A DNA stretch of 64,000 bases from CAKRJP01 sp963658085 (GTDB lineage: Bacteria; Bacillota; Clostridia; Lachnospirales; Lachnospiraceae): contig CAVKOU010000003.1 of NCBI GenBank assembly GCA_963658085.1, positions 66,866-130,865 of the forward strand, in the 5' to 3' direction. Of the stretch, positions 1-6,752 are shown piece by piece. Numbering within the stretch: position 1 is the first letter of the stretch; each line of letters starts with the position of its first letter. The translations under genes were made by a program, and so were the position numbers. The notes under the pieces were generated by a model. That model searched no databases. It was given only the letters and a program-made list of their open reading frames with translations, and was not told the DNA's origin.

Positions 1-482
1 ACGTTGTCCACTACCTGGGGAACTAAAGTCATCGTAGTACTCTCTCCCACATGGCCTCCGGACTCACATCCTTCCGCCACTACAGCATCGGCTCCACATC
101 TTTCCATGCGCTTTGCTAATGCCACCGATGCCACTACCGGAATGACTTTGATATTTTTCTCTTTCCAAAGGTTCATATACTTCTCCGGATTACCAGCTCC
201 TGTGGTTACTACAGCCACGCCTTCTTCTGCAATAACCTGTGCCACCTGATCTACATAGGGGCTCATCAGCATCACATTTACACCAAAAGGTTTGTCCGTA
301 AGCTTTTTTGTCTCCCTGATCTGTTCTCTCACCCACTCTGCCGGTGCATTAGCAGCTCCGATAATTCCAAGACCTCCTGCCTCAGACACTGCCGCCGCCA
401 GATGGTACTCTGCCACCCAGGCCATGCCTCCCTGGAAAACGGGATATTTTATTCCTAATAAATCTGTGATCTTTGTCTTCAT
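1..482 (-). CDS. fabK: Enoyl-ACP reductase II FabK, 3' end beyond window
   Basis: FMN-dependent enoyl-ACP reductase of the type II fatty-acid pathway. Reading the minus strand from an ATG at 482 gives an open frame to the window edge, so only about 160 N-terminal residues are present. Visible family motifs are FQGGMAWVA near the N-terminus, GGLGIIGAA, the TTGAGNP loop and AEGCESGGH (FMN/phosphate-binding region of the nitronate monooxygenase/FabK fold). It follows acpP on the same strand after an unusual A/T-rich spacer, and its ribosome-binding site is weak. FabK rather than plain nitronate monooxygenase is inferred from the fabH-acpP context. Confidence 0.88.
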   Translation of the reverse strand, partial: MKTKITDLLGIKYPVFQGGMAWVAEYHLAAAVSEAGGLGIIGAANAPAEWVREQIRETKKLTDKPFGVNVMLMSPYVDQVAQVIAEEGVAVVTTGAGNPEKYMNLWKEKNIKVIPVVASVALAKRMERCGADAVVAEGCESGGHVGESTTMTLVPQVVDN

Positions 483-598
483 ATTTTTCAATCTTTAAAT
501 CCAATCTTCAATCTTAATAAATACTTTTTGTTTATATCTTTTATTTATATTTATTATTTTTGTTTATGTCTTTTATTTATAACTTTTATTTATGACTT
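483..598. repeat. A/T-rich degenerate tandem repeat between acpP and fabK
   Basis: The acpP-fabK spacer is almost pure A/T and contains several degenerate copies of a roughly 13-base unit resembling CTTTTATTTATGA (plus-strand reading), clearest between about 555 and 605. It holds no ORF and no obvious terminator. On the transcript it would be an A-rich unstructured linker. Confidence 0.6.
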
Positions 599-823
599 TT
601 ATTTGTGACTTTCAATATACTTTATGACCTCTGAAATATTTGTAAGCTCCTCTAAATCCTCGGAAGGAATCTCTATGTCATAGGTCTCCTCCAAAGCCAT
701 CACCATTTCAAATAAGTCTAAGGAATCTGCCTCAAGATCCTCTTTAAAGGAAGTTTCCATAAGAATGGCGCTCTCATCTACTCCAAGATTTTCTGCTACG
801 ATTTTTCTGATTTCTTCAAACAT
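599..823 (-). CDS. acpP: Acyl carrier protein
   Basis: Carrier of growing acyl chains in type II fatty-acid synthesis (cytosol). 74 residues, very acidic, four-helix ACP pattern. The 4'-phosphopantetheine attachment motif is D-S-L (residues 33-35), so Ser34 is the modified residue. The ATG at 823 is preceded by AGGAG. The start lies inside the 3' end of fabH (8-base overlap), so the two are probably translationally coupled; fabK follows. Confidence 0.95.
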   Translation of the reverse strand: MFEEIRKIVAENLGVDESAILMETSFKEDLEADSLDLFEMVMALEETYDIEIPSEDLEELTNISEVIKYIESHK

Positions 824-1826
824 TTTTATTCTCCTTTTCTTTGTGATTGTCCCAGGTTACTATCGTGGCTCCCCAGGTGAGGCCCCCACCAAAACCTACT
901 AAGACCAGTTTCATTCCCGCATGTAATTTCCCTTCCCTGTGAAGTTCATCTAAAAGAATAGGAATACTGGCGGAGGATGTATTTCCATACTCACTCATGT
1001 TCATAGGAAATTTTTCTATGGACTCCTGTAATCTTTTTGCCACCGCTTCCACGATTCTTTCATTGGCCTGATGCAAAAGATATAGGTCAATCTCTTCTTT
1101 TCTTAAATGATTTTCTTTCAGTACTTCTTCGATGACCTCCGGTACCTTTCGCACCGCAAATTTAAATACCTGCTGTCCATTCATTTCCATATAGCACTGT
1201 GTGTCTTTATGGATGTTCTCATTCTCATTCGTAAAGGGGTTATGATCGAATGGACTTTGCAAGGTCAGGGCCTCTCCCAAGGTTCCATCCGAATGGGATA
1301 TAGGAATAAACCCTTCCCCCTCCTGCCTCTTTACTACCACAGCTCCTGCACCGTCTCCGAAGAGTACGCAAGTACTCCTATCTGCCCAGTCGGTGAGATT
1401 TGACAGGCTCTCGCTTCCGATTATCAAAACTGTCTTGCACCATCCTGCTGACATATAGGCCATAGCCGTATTGTAGGCCAGAACAAATCCACTGCAGGCC
1501 GCAGAAAGATCAAAGCAAAATGCATTAATCGCTCCGATTTCTTTTTGAACTCCACAGGCGGTTCCCGGCATTACCATGTCCCCGGAAATCGTGGACACAA
1601 GAATTAGATTTAATTCCTCCGGTGATATTCCGGCATTTGCAAGAGCTCTCTTGGCAGCCTCCGCTGCCATAAAGGTAGTGGTTTCATGGGTGGCAATGTG
1701 CCGTCTTTTAATCCCCGTTCGCTCTGTAATCCAAGCGTCCGAGGTATCCACCATTTCCTCTAATCTTTGATTTTTCAGGATATATTTCGGAACATAAGCT
1801 CCGGTTCCTGCGATGACTCCCGTCAT
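816..1826 (-). CDS. fabH: 3-oxoacyl-ACP synthase III (KASIII)
   Basis: Condenses acetyl-CoA (or a branched primer) with malonyl-ACP to start fatty-acid synthesis. The thiolase-fold motifs are present: the catalytic Cys lies in FDLSAACSGFV, the His in LLHQANERI and the Asn in YGNTSSASI. An upstream in-frame GTG at 1835 would give three extra residues, but GAGGTGG and GGAAGG lie just upstream of the ATG at 1826, so this ATG is the preferred start. About 336 residues, normal for FabH. First gene of the visible fabH-acpP-fabK operon. Confidence 0.94.
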   Translation of the reverse strand: MTGVIAGTGAYVPKYILKNQRLEEMVDTSDAWITERTGIKRRHIATHETTTFMAAEAAKRALANAGISPEELNLILVSTISGDMVMPGTACGVQKEIGAINAFCFDLSAACSGFVLAYNTAMAYMSAGWCKTVLIIGSESLSNLTDWADRSTCVLFGDGAGAVVVKRQEGEGFIPISHSDGTLGEALTLQSPFDHNPFTNENENIHKDTQCYMEMNGQQVFKFAVRKVPEVIEEVLKENHLRKEEIDLYLLHQANERIVEAVAKRLQESIEKFPMNMSEYGNTSSASIPILLDELHREGKLHAGMKLVLVGFGGGLTWGATIVTWDNHKEKENKNV

Positions 1827-1871
1827 ACCTTCCACCTCATTTTTCTTGTTTGTTTGCTTTCAACAGCAATG

Positions 1872-1901
1872 ATTTTAACAGGGATCTTCCACGGGATACA
1901 A
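1872..1901 (-). promoter_or_regulatory. Candidate sigma-A promoter for fabH operon
   Basis: Minus strand: -35 TTGTAT (1896-1901), 18-base spacer, -10 TAAAAT (1872-1877), about 40 bases upstream of the fabH start. The -35 is imperfect, so this is a candidate only. Confidence 0.4.
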
Positions 1902-1951
1902 TTTACAAAAAACGCAAAAATGTAAGATTCAAATTCCCACAGACGCAAAAA

Positions 1952-1990
1952 GACCTGCAAAAGAGATCAAACAAATCTCTTTTGCAGGTC
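1952..1990 (-). terminator. Rho-independent terminator after the DXS-like gene
   Basis: A perfect 16-bp inverted repeat (1952-1967 and 1975-1990) with a 7-base loop, followed on the minus strand by TTTTT. It lies 14 bases beyond the stop of the gene at 2005-3762 and separates it from fabH. Confidence 0.93.
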
Positions 1991-2004
1991 AAAAAATATA
2001 TTTC

Positions 2005-3762
2005 TTATTTTTCTAATACAGACAGAATATCCTGAACAATCTGTTCTTTTGTTAAGTGATTTTCTTTCAAAACCTCTGTCACATCATAGCGATCCAAGAA
2101 TTCTTTCTTTAATCCGAAGTTCAATACCTTCTGATTTGACGTTCCATAAAATCCGGCAATTTTCTCGCCAAATCCACCATCTAAGATACCATCCTCCAAA
2201 GTAATAATCAGTTCGTGATCTTCTTTCAACTGGGTAAGAAGTTCCTCATCAAGTCCTGTAATATAGTAAGGATTTACAAGTGTGCTTGAAATCTTTTTCT
2301 CCTCCAAAAGCTTTGCCACTTCTTCTCCCAATCCATAGAAGCCTCCCAGTCCCAGAATGGCTACCTTGGAACCTTTCTTTGTGACTTCGTATTTATTTAA
2401 TTTAGAGAAATCTTTTGTCACTGCTTCCCCTGTAGAAATCACCGGACCACCCGGAAGTCTGATAGCTACCGGATGCTCGTTCTGATTCATGCTCCACTCT
2501 AACATAGCCAGATAATCTTCCTTTGTTACCGGTGCAAGATAAACCAAATTTGGAATATTTGCCATCATGGCAATGTCATAGAGTCCTAAATGGGTCACAT
2601 CGTTCATACCATAAACCGTACCCCAGAAGGTTACGATGGTAGCAGGATTCTCGTTAATGCAAAGATCCTGAGATATCTGATCATAGGTGCGCTGCACAAA
2701 GGTACTGTAGACGCCATAGACAGGTTTTCCGCCATTTGCAGCAATTCCGGAAGCTAAAGCCACCGCAGTTTCCTCTGCGATTCCCACGTCCACAAACTGG
2801 GCACCTGCCTCTTCTCTCTTATCCTTGGTAAATCCAAGTACAGTCGGAGTTCCGGAAGTAATGGCAACTACTGCCGGATCTTCCTTCATTTTCTTCAAAA
2901 GATATTCCGCCGTAATATCGCTATAGTCCTCTTCCTCCGAAACATAGAGAGGCTCTCCTGTCTCCACATCAAAAGGCATACTCCAATGCCATGCTTCCTT
3001 GTTAGCCTCAGCCGGCGCATATCCCTTTCCCTTTAAGGTATTAATATGTACAACCACGGGTTTTTTCGAATCCTTAACAGATTCAAAGGCTTCAATCAAT
3101 GCCTTAACATCATTTCCATGATCTACATAAATATAATCCAAGCCCATAGCCTTAAAAAGATTACACTCTGCTTCTCCGTTGCTTTCTCTAAGAAGCTTCA
3201 GATTACCATAAAGACCTCCGTGATTTTCTGCAATGGACATGTCATTGTCATTCACAACAATAATGAGATTTCCTTTAAGTTCTGCAGCATAGTCAAGACC
3301 CTCTAAGGCTTCACCACCACTGAGGGAACCATCACCAATCACCGCGATAACATTTCCTTCAAGTCCCTGTAAATCTCTAGCCTTCGCCAAACCGCAAGCA
3401 AGACTTACAGAGGTAGAAGTATGTCCTACGGTAAAGTGATCATGCTCACTCTCCTTCGGATTGCTATATCCGGAAACATCGTCGTAATGTTCCTCATATA
3501 GATAAGCATCCTTACGTCCCGTTAACATCTTGTGAGGATAAATCTGATGAGATACATCAAAAACAATCTTATCCTTCGGGGACTCAAAAACATAATGCAT
3601 GGCAATCGTAGCTTCTACAATACCAAAATTAGGACCAAAATGACCACCGTGAATACTGGCTCTTTTAAGAAGAGCAGTACGCATTTCCTGGGCAAGAGAT
3701 TCCATTTCAGAAATATTTAACTTCTTGACGTCCTCAGGTCCGTTGATATTTTCTATGTACAT
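2005..3762 (-). CDS. Divergent 1-deoxy-D-xylulose-5-phosphate synthase-like enzyme
   Basis: TPP-dependent transketolase/DXS-family protein of 585 residues, against about 620 for canonical DXS. The TPP motif GDG (143-145)...NDN (171-173) is present, as is a DXS-like KGKGYAPAE. The TPP-activating Glu330 (in VGIAEE), Tyr352 and Arg358 (YSTFVQR) and His391 (THLG) are kept. The usual DRAG-x-x-GADG segment reads FWGTVYGMND, placing Asn where DXS has the catalytic-pocket Asp (Asp427 in E. coli). IAEQHAV reads IAEETAV, and RYPRG reads RLPGG. Strong SD (AGGAGG) before the ATG. Monocistronic. It may be a DXS paralogue with a changed acceptor or ketoacid preference; that is inference. Confidence 0.8.
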   Translation of the reverse strand: MYIENINGPEDVKKLNISEMESLAQEMRTALLKRASIHGGHFGPNFGIVEATIAMHYVFESPKDKIVFDVSHQIYPHKMLTGRKDAYLYEEHYDDVSGYSNPKESEHDHFTVGHTSTSVSLACGLAKARDLQGLEGNVIAVIGDGSLSGGEALEGLDYAAELKGNLIIVVNDNDMSIAENHGGLYGNLKLLRESNGEAECNLFKAMGLDYIYVDHGNDVKALIEAFESVKDSKKPVVVHINTLKGKGYAPAEANKEAWHWSMPFDVETGEPLYVSEEEDYSDITAEYLLKKMKEDPAVVAITSGTPTVLGFTKDKREEAGAQFVDVGIAEETAVALASGIAANGGKPVYGVYSTFVQRTYDQISQDLCINENPATIVTFWGTVYGMNDVTHLGLYDIAMMANIPNLVYLAPVTKEDYLAMLEWSMNQNEHPVAIRLPGGPVISTGEAVTKDFSKLNKYEVTKKGSKVAILGLGGFYGLGEEVAKLLEEKKISSTLVNPYYITGLDEELLTQLKEDHELIITLEDGILDGGFGEKIAGFYGTSNQKVLNFGLKKEFLDRYDVTEVLKENHLTKEQIVQDILSVLEK

Positions 3763-3820
3763 GTGTAAATAACCTCCTGTGTTTGATGGGATAATTCATT
3801 GTTTTACTGTTGCCTCATCA

Positions 3821-3850
3821 ATATAACACATGAAGTTGACTTTAGGTCAA
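3821..3850 (-). promoter_or_regulatory. Promoter of the DXS-like gene
   Basis: Minus strand: -35 TTGACC (3845-3850), 18-base spacer, -10 TTATAT (3821-3826). Predicted leader is about 50 bases to the ATG at 3762. An 8-bp inverted repeat (AAGAGGTT/AACCTCTT, about 3849-3878) lies over the -35 and the end of the upstream small gene. Confidence 0.6.
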
Positions 3851-3877
3851 GAGGTTATTTACAAATTTCGAACCTCT

Positions 3878-4051
3878 TTATTCGACTACGGAATATTGAA
3901 GCAATTCATAATGTAAGAGACTTCCCTCCCGGATTTCTTCTGGCAACAAGGCTCTCGCCACCATCTTCGCCTCTTGCTCCGGTAGATCTGTCCGCTTCAG
4001 CATGGCATAATCTCCGTCTATTCTCTCTACAATATAATCACAAACTAACAT
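3878..4051 (-). CDS. DUF3006-type small protein
   Basis: 57-residue protein. It carries the pattern I associate with DUF3006: VERIDGDYAML near the N-terminus, ALLPEEIREGSLL in the middle, and alternating hydrophobic/charged residues consistent with a small beta-rich domain. Function unknown. ATGs exist at 4057 and 4051; the SD-like AGGGAG abuts the first but is 7 bases from the second, so 4051 is preferred. It lies 27 bases downstream of yccF on the same strand and probably shares its transcript. Confidence 0.75.
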   Translation of the reverse strand: MLVCDYIVERIDGDYAMLKRTDLPEQEAKMVARALLPEEIREGSLLHYELLQYSVVE

Positions 4052-4078
4052 CTTCATTCTCCCTTTTTTTCATGTTTT

Positions 4079-4441
4079 TTAACCCACTATATATGCACCA
4101 AATGGCATCAATGATAATTTTGCAATTTTAAAAAATTGCTTTCCAAAAGGAATTCCGATAACAGTCACACAGCATAGCAAACCGATCAGAACATTTAGAA
4201 TTGCCATCGGGATTCCTGATATAAGCAACCAGATAATATTTGCGATCAAACTGATTGCTCCACCGCCATATGCCACTTCTTTTCCAAAGGGAAAAAATGC
4301 CAGATTTGCAAACTTAAAGCATTGCAATCCGATTGGTATTCCTATTATGGTTATACACCACAGACAACCAGCCAGAATCCATGATAGTCCACTCCAAAAC
4401 CCTCCACATAAAAACCAAAGTATGTTTCCTATTATACGCAT
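4079..4441 (-). CDS. yccF: YccF-domain inner-membrane protein
   Basis: 120-residue membrane protein with two tandem YccF units, each with a hydrophobic helix followed by C-x-T-x-IGIPxGxQ-FK-A-L-x-PFG (residues about 28-52 and 89-113). The protein is almost entirely hydrophobic, with at least four predicted membrane segments. No biochemical role is established for the family. SD AGGAAGGA precedes the ATG. The DUF3006-type gene follows immediately. Confidence 0.85.
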   Translation of the reverse strand: MRIIGNILWFLCGGFWSGLSWILAGCLWCITIIGIPIGLQCFKFANLAFFPFGKEVAYGGGAISLIANIIWLLISGIPMAILNVLIGLLCCVTVIGIPFGKQFFKIAKLSLMPFGAYIVG

Positions 4442-4513
4442 AAAATCCTTCCTCTCTGATCTGTTCCATGCATTTTTCTGAATGTTCTAACAGATAATCC
4501 TTAGATAAACAAA

Positions 4514-4556
4514 AAGAACCTTGGAATCCTTACTTTTTAACGATTCCAAGGTTCTT
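4514..4556 (-). terminator. Terminator of tRNA-Leu
   Basis: 15-bp perfect stem (4514-4528 / 4542-4556), 13-base loop, then TTTTTGTT on the minus strand. It starts three bases after the tRNA 3' end. Confidence 0.93.
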
Positions 4557-4558
4557 AA

Positions 4559-4641
4559 TGCGGATGGTGGGACTTGAACCCACACGAGGTCACCCCCGCA
4601 AGATTTTGAGTCTTGTGCGTCTGCCATTCCGCCACATCCGC
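4559..4641 (-). tRNA. tRNA-Leu (anticodon CAA)
   Basis: Acceptor arm GCGGATG/CATCCGC, D-loop GGCGGAATGGCAGACGC, anticodon loop CTCAAAA (anticodon CAA, reading UUG), long class II variable arm and TTCAAGT T-loop. 83 bases including discriminator A; CCA is not encoded. A small open frame over this region is a shadow of the tRNA. Confidence 0.97.
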
Positions 4642-4667
4642 ATGCGTCTTTCACAAGAACGATATTA

Positions 4668-4696
4668 AATATATCATAGCATTCCACAAAAAGCAA
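4668..4696 (-). promoter_or_regulatory. Promoter of tRNA-Leu
   Basis: Minus strand: -35 TTGCTT (4691-4696), 17-base spacer, -10 TATATT (4668-4673), 27 bases upstream of the tRNA 5' end. Confidence 0.55.
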
Positions 4697-4701
4697 GCCC
4701 T

Positions 4702-4884
4702 TTTTTGAATATTTTTCACCCAGTATTTCCGAATACCAAATACCAGCGATGCACGGTACATTTTTACAGAAATGTATTTTCTATAATGCCTAAAAGCAAT
4801 GTAAAAGAAGTTACAAAAATACTCAAGACCATTCTTGCGCAGGAAGATAAAGAGGCTGCATTTGAAAAATCGCTCAAGCCATAA
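4702..4884 (+). pseudogene. Decayed IS256-family transposase fragment
   Basis: The plus-strand frame ending at TAA 4882-4884 reads VFPNTKYQRCTVHFYRNVFS (from 4723), then KSNVKEVTKILKT and AQEDKEAAFEKS. This matches the internal region of IS256-type DDE transposases (RCxVHFxRN motif, then the I-HAQE-K-AA-EKA segment). The upstream two thirds and the conserved C-terminus are absent, and the frame stops right after EKSLKP. No terminal inverted repeats are visible. Identification is from remembered family motifs. It marks past insertion between tRNA-Leu and the kinase-like operon. Confidence 0.75.
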
Positions 4885-4899
4885 GGCTTAAGCGATTTT
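4866..4899 (-). terminator. Terminator of the kinase-like operon
   Basis: 15-bp stem with one mismatch (4866-4880 / 4885-4899), tetraloop, followed on the minus strand by a T-rich tract. It lies 40 bases after the stop at 4939. It overlaps the end of the transposase remnant, so it may also act on the plus strand. Confidence 0.75.
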
Positions 4900-4938
4900 A
4901 CGGTCAGGGAATTTTTATTGTCCTTTCCGATTATCCCA

Positions 4939-6069
4939 TCAGCTCAGTGACATTGCAACTGATCCGGCATAGGTATACCTGTAGTTTTCTATCACTTTCC
5001 TTGAGTCCTGATACTCGGCAAGGGATTCCGTACCATCAGCTACAATATTCTGGTATTTCTGTATGAAATTCCGAACTCCCTGAATTCGATCCCATAGGGC
5101 TTCCAGTTCCTCTTGGCTCAACAGATCCTTTAAGGCAAGCTCTACCGTTTCCCGATCCAATGTCGTAATACTTGCGCATAATTTCGAGTCCATATAAGGA
5201 AGGTTGCATTGTCCAAGACGCTCAAGGGGCTTTAGCTGCATAACACCATCCTGAAATTGCTCAAAGTCATGAAATTTATTAACTCCAAATGCCATGTCTG
5301 AGTCAATTCCGGTAACATGTGTCAGAAACCGTTTTCCATCACGCTCCTCATAGGTAAAAAACAGATTGGACAGATTCCGGTCAATTTGTCCGCAAATAGT
5401 GTCAAAGACCTGAAGATTAATCAAATCCTTCAGAACACTTTCCGTTAATAAAACCGGCAATTCTGCTTTTTTTATGTCGTTTAGAGCAGCACCACTGGCT
5501 TTGACGCTTACGATACCAAGCTCCGAAACCGTTTCATCGTCCTGCACATTTGTCAGACTCACCATTATAGAGCCTGTTACCAGCTTCTGGATTCCAAGAA
5601 GACTGGCTAACCTTGAAGTTGCAACATTTCGTTTGGCAAGATTATCTCCCTGCTTAATGCCGGCCTGCTGAGCAACACCATTACGGGTGACAAGCCTACT
5701 CAGCTCCGAACAAAACTGGGGCAGTACTTCCTGTAACTGCCGCTTTTCACTGGAGCTGAACGGGGTACCCTTCTGTTCAGCAAGTTCTGTATACGGAGAA
5801 ATCTCGCCGTGACATTTATAAAGTGATACTAAGTTCATCCTGTCGTCTTCATCAATCAGGGAAGCTATTTTTCCAAACAGTCTCCGATATTGTTTCCATT
5901 CCGGCTTTTTCAGATACAGTCCCCGGATTTCCTCCTGAAGGGGTAACAGCGGCTCCTCTTTTTTGTAATATAAGCTGGTATTTTCGTAGTCGATGACGGT
6001 TACATCGCTGCTTGCTCCACCGGTTTTTTCGATATTATGAATGCTGAGGTCGATACAAGTGACTCTCAT
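4939..6069 (-). CDS. Uncharacterised protein with kinase-like catalytic motifs
   Basis: 376 residues, no signal peptide or membrane segment. It contains a pair of motifs arranged as in PI3/4-kinase- or HipA-like folds: CGQIDRNLSN at 227-235 (catalytic-loop-like D230-R-N...N235), then GIDSDMAFG at 254-262 (metal-binding DFG-like, D256/D258). Upstream, LAKRNVATSRLASLLGI (144-160) and a following beta-rich stretch could form the nucleotide-binding lobe. Similar modules occur, as I recall, in large uncharacterised proteins of gut Clostridia. The ATG is 5 bases after the stop of the preceding gene. Kinase activity is inferred; the substrate is unknown. Confidence 0.6.
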   Translation of the reverse strand: MRVTCIDLSIHNIEKTGGASSDVTVIDYENTSLYYKKEEPLLPLQEEIRGLYLKKPEWKQYRRLFGKIASLIDEDDRMNLVSLYKCHGEISPYTELAEQKGTPFSSSEKRQLQEVLPQFCSELSRLVTRNGVAQQAGIKQGDNLAKRNVATSRLASLLGIQKLVTGSIMVSLTNVQDDETVSELGIVSVKASGAALNDIKKAELPVLLTESVLKDLINLQVFDTICGQIDRNLSNLFFTYEERDGKRFLTHVTGIDSDMAFGVNKFHDFEQFQDGVMQLKPLERLGQCNLPYMDSKLCASITTLDRETVELALKDLLSQEELEALWDRIQGVRNFIQKYQNIVADGTESLAEYQDSRKVIENYRYTYAGSVAMSLS

Positions 6070-6074
6070 AGATC

Positions 6075-6584
6075 CTAAAATATCTGACCAAGTGGTTTCT
6101 TCCTTATCTGGTGAAAAAGGATGGTAGCGGTATTGACCAGCTTTTTGGATTCGGATACGGCCATTTTCCGAATATGTCTTACCATGCGCTTTCGTTCCTT
6201 CCCGGAAGTTGACCAGGTACGTTTATGGTTATTCTCGTAAGTGTCACAGTGCTGAATAAGATTCTGGTATAAGGTTTCTGCTGTGCGAAGCTTTTCTTCA
6301 AATTCGCCCTGCTCATGGCCAAGTTTCTTATCCGAGAAAAAGTCTATGATGGCTTTTTCGGCATCCTTGACATCCTTCATGTAAACAGTGTCTTCTCTTG
6401 TTTTGTTGTTGAGAACAAAACGACTGCTTTGGTGACTGGACTGCTGGAGGCGTGCCTCCTCGTATCCGACCTTCTGGAGCTGACGATCCGAGATTACAGA
6501 TGTTTCATCCATCTTCTGGGGGTTGATGCCCGGTTCGAAGGTTCCATTTTTCAGTTGTTTTTTCTGTAGTTGTAAATGTGTCAT
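6075..6584 (-). CDS. Hypothetical helical, highly charged protein, partner of kinase-like gene
   Basis: 169 residues; I do not recognise a named family. The N-terminal third is polar, Gln/Ser-rich and probably disordered. From residue about 68 (VKDAEKAIIDFF...) onward the pattern is amphipathic helical, ending with a very basic tail (KERKRMVRHIRK, RKKPLG). It has a strong SD (GGGAGGAA) and an intact frame. It is the first gene of a two-gene operon with the kinase-like protein (5-base gap). It could be a substrate or adaptor, or the detached N-terminal part of a larger protein type; both are speculation. Confidence 0.6.
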   Translation of the reverse strand: MTHLQLQKKQLKNGTFEPGINPQKMDETSVISDRQLQKVGYEEARLQQSSHQSSRFVLNNKTREDTVYMKDVKDAEKAIIDFFSDKKLGHEQGEFEEKLRTAETLYQNLIQHCDTYENNHKRTWSTSGKERKRMVRHIRKMAVSESKKLVNTATILFHQIRKKPLGQIF

Positions 6585-6640
6585 ACAAACTTCCTCCCAA
6601 CAACGTGAATGATGACTCTGACTGAATAGTTCACATGGGA

Positions 6641-6706
6641 ATTATACAATAAAAACGACATAAACGACGATAGCTTTATCGTAATTTTATGGTGAACCTA
6701 TGTCAA
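6641..6706 (-). promoter_or_regulatory. Promoter region with palindromic operator-like site
   Basis: Minus strand: TTGACA (6701-6706), 17-base spacer, TACGAT (6678-6683). The palindrome ACGATA-AAGC-TATCGT (6667-6682) overlaps the -10. A second, consensus -10 TATAAT lies at 6641-6646 without a good -35. Either could start transcription of the gene at 6584. The palindrome is where a repressor could bind. Confidence 0.5.
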
Positions 6707-6752
6707 TACCTTGGTCACAAAAAGCCGAACATTATCTCCGATATCTTCGCTT

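Noticed and set aside
3799..4131. Plus-strand frame of 110 residues
   Set aside because: It is antisense to the DUF3006-type gene and its flanks, lacks an SD, and its composition is that of a reverse complement.
4487..4696. Open frame of 69 residues on the minus strand
   Set aside because: It is the translation of tRNA-Leu and its terminator, with no SD.
4786..4884. 32-residue ORF as an independent small gene
   Set aside because: It lacks an SD, and the frame continues upstream with the IS256 transposase motif RCTVHFYRN, so it is part of a remnant.
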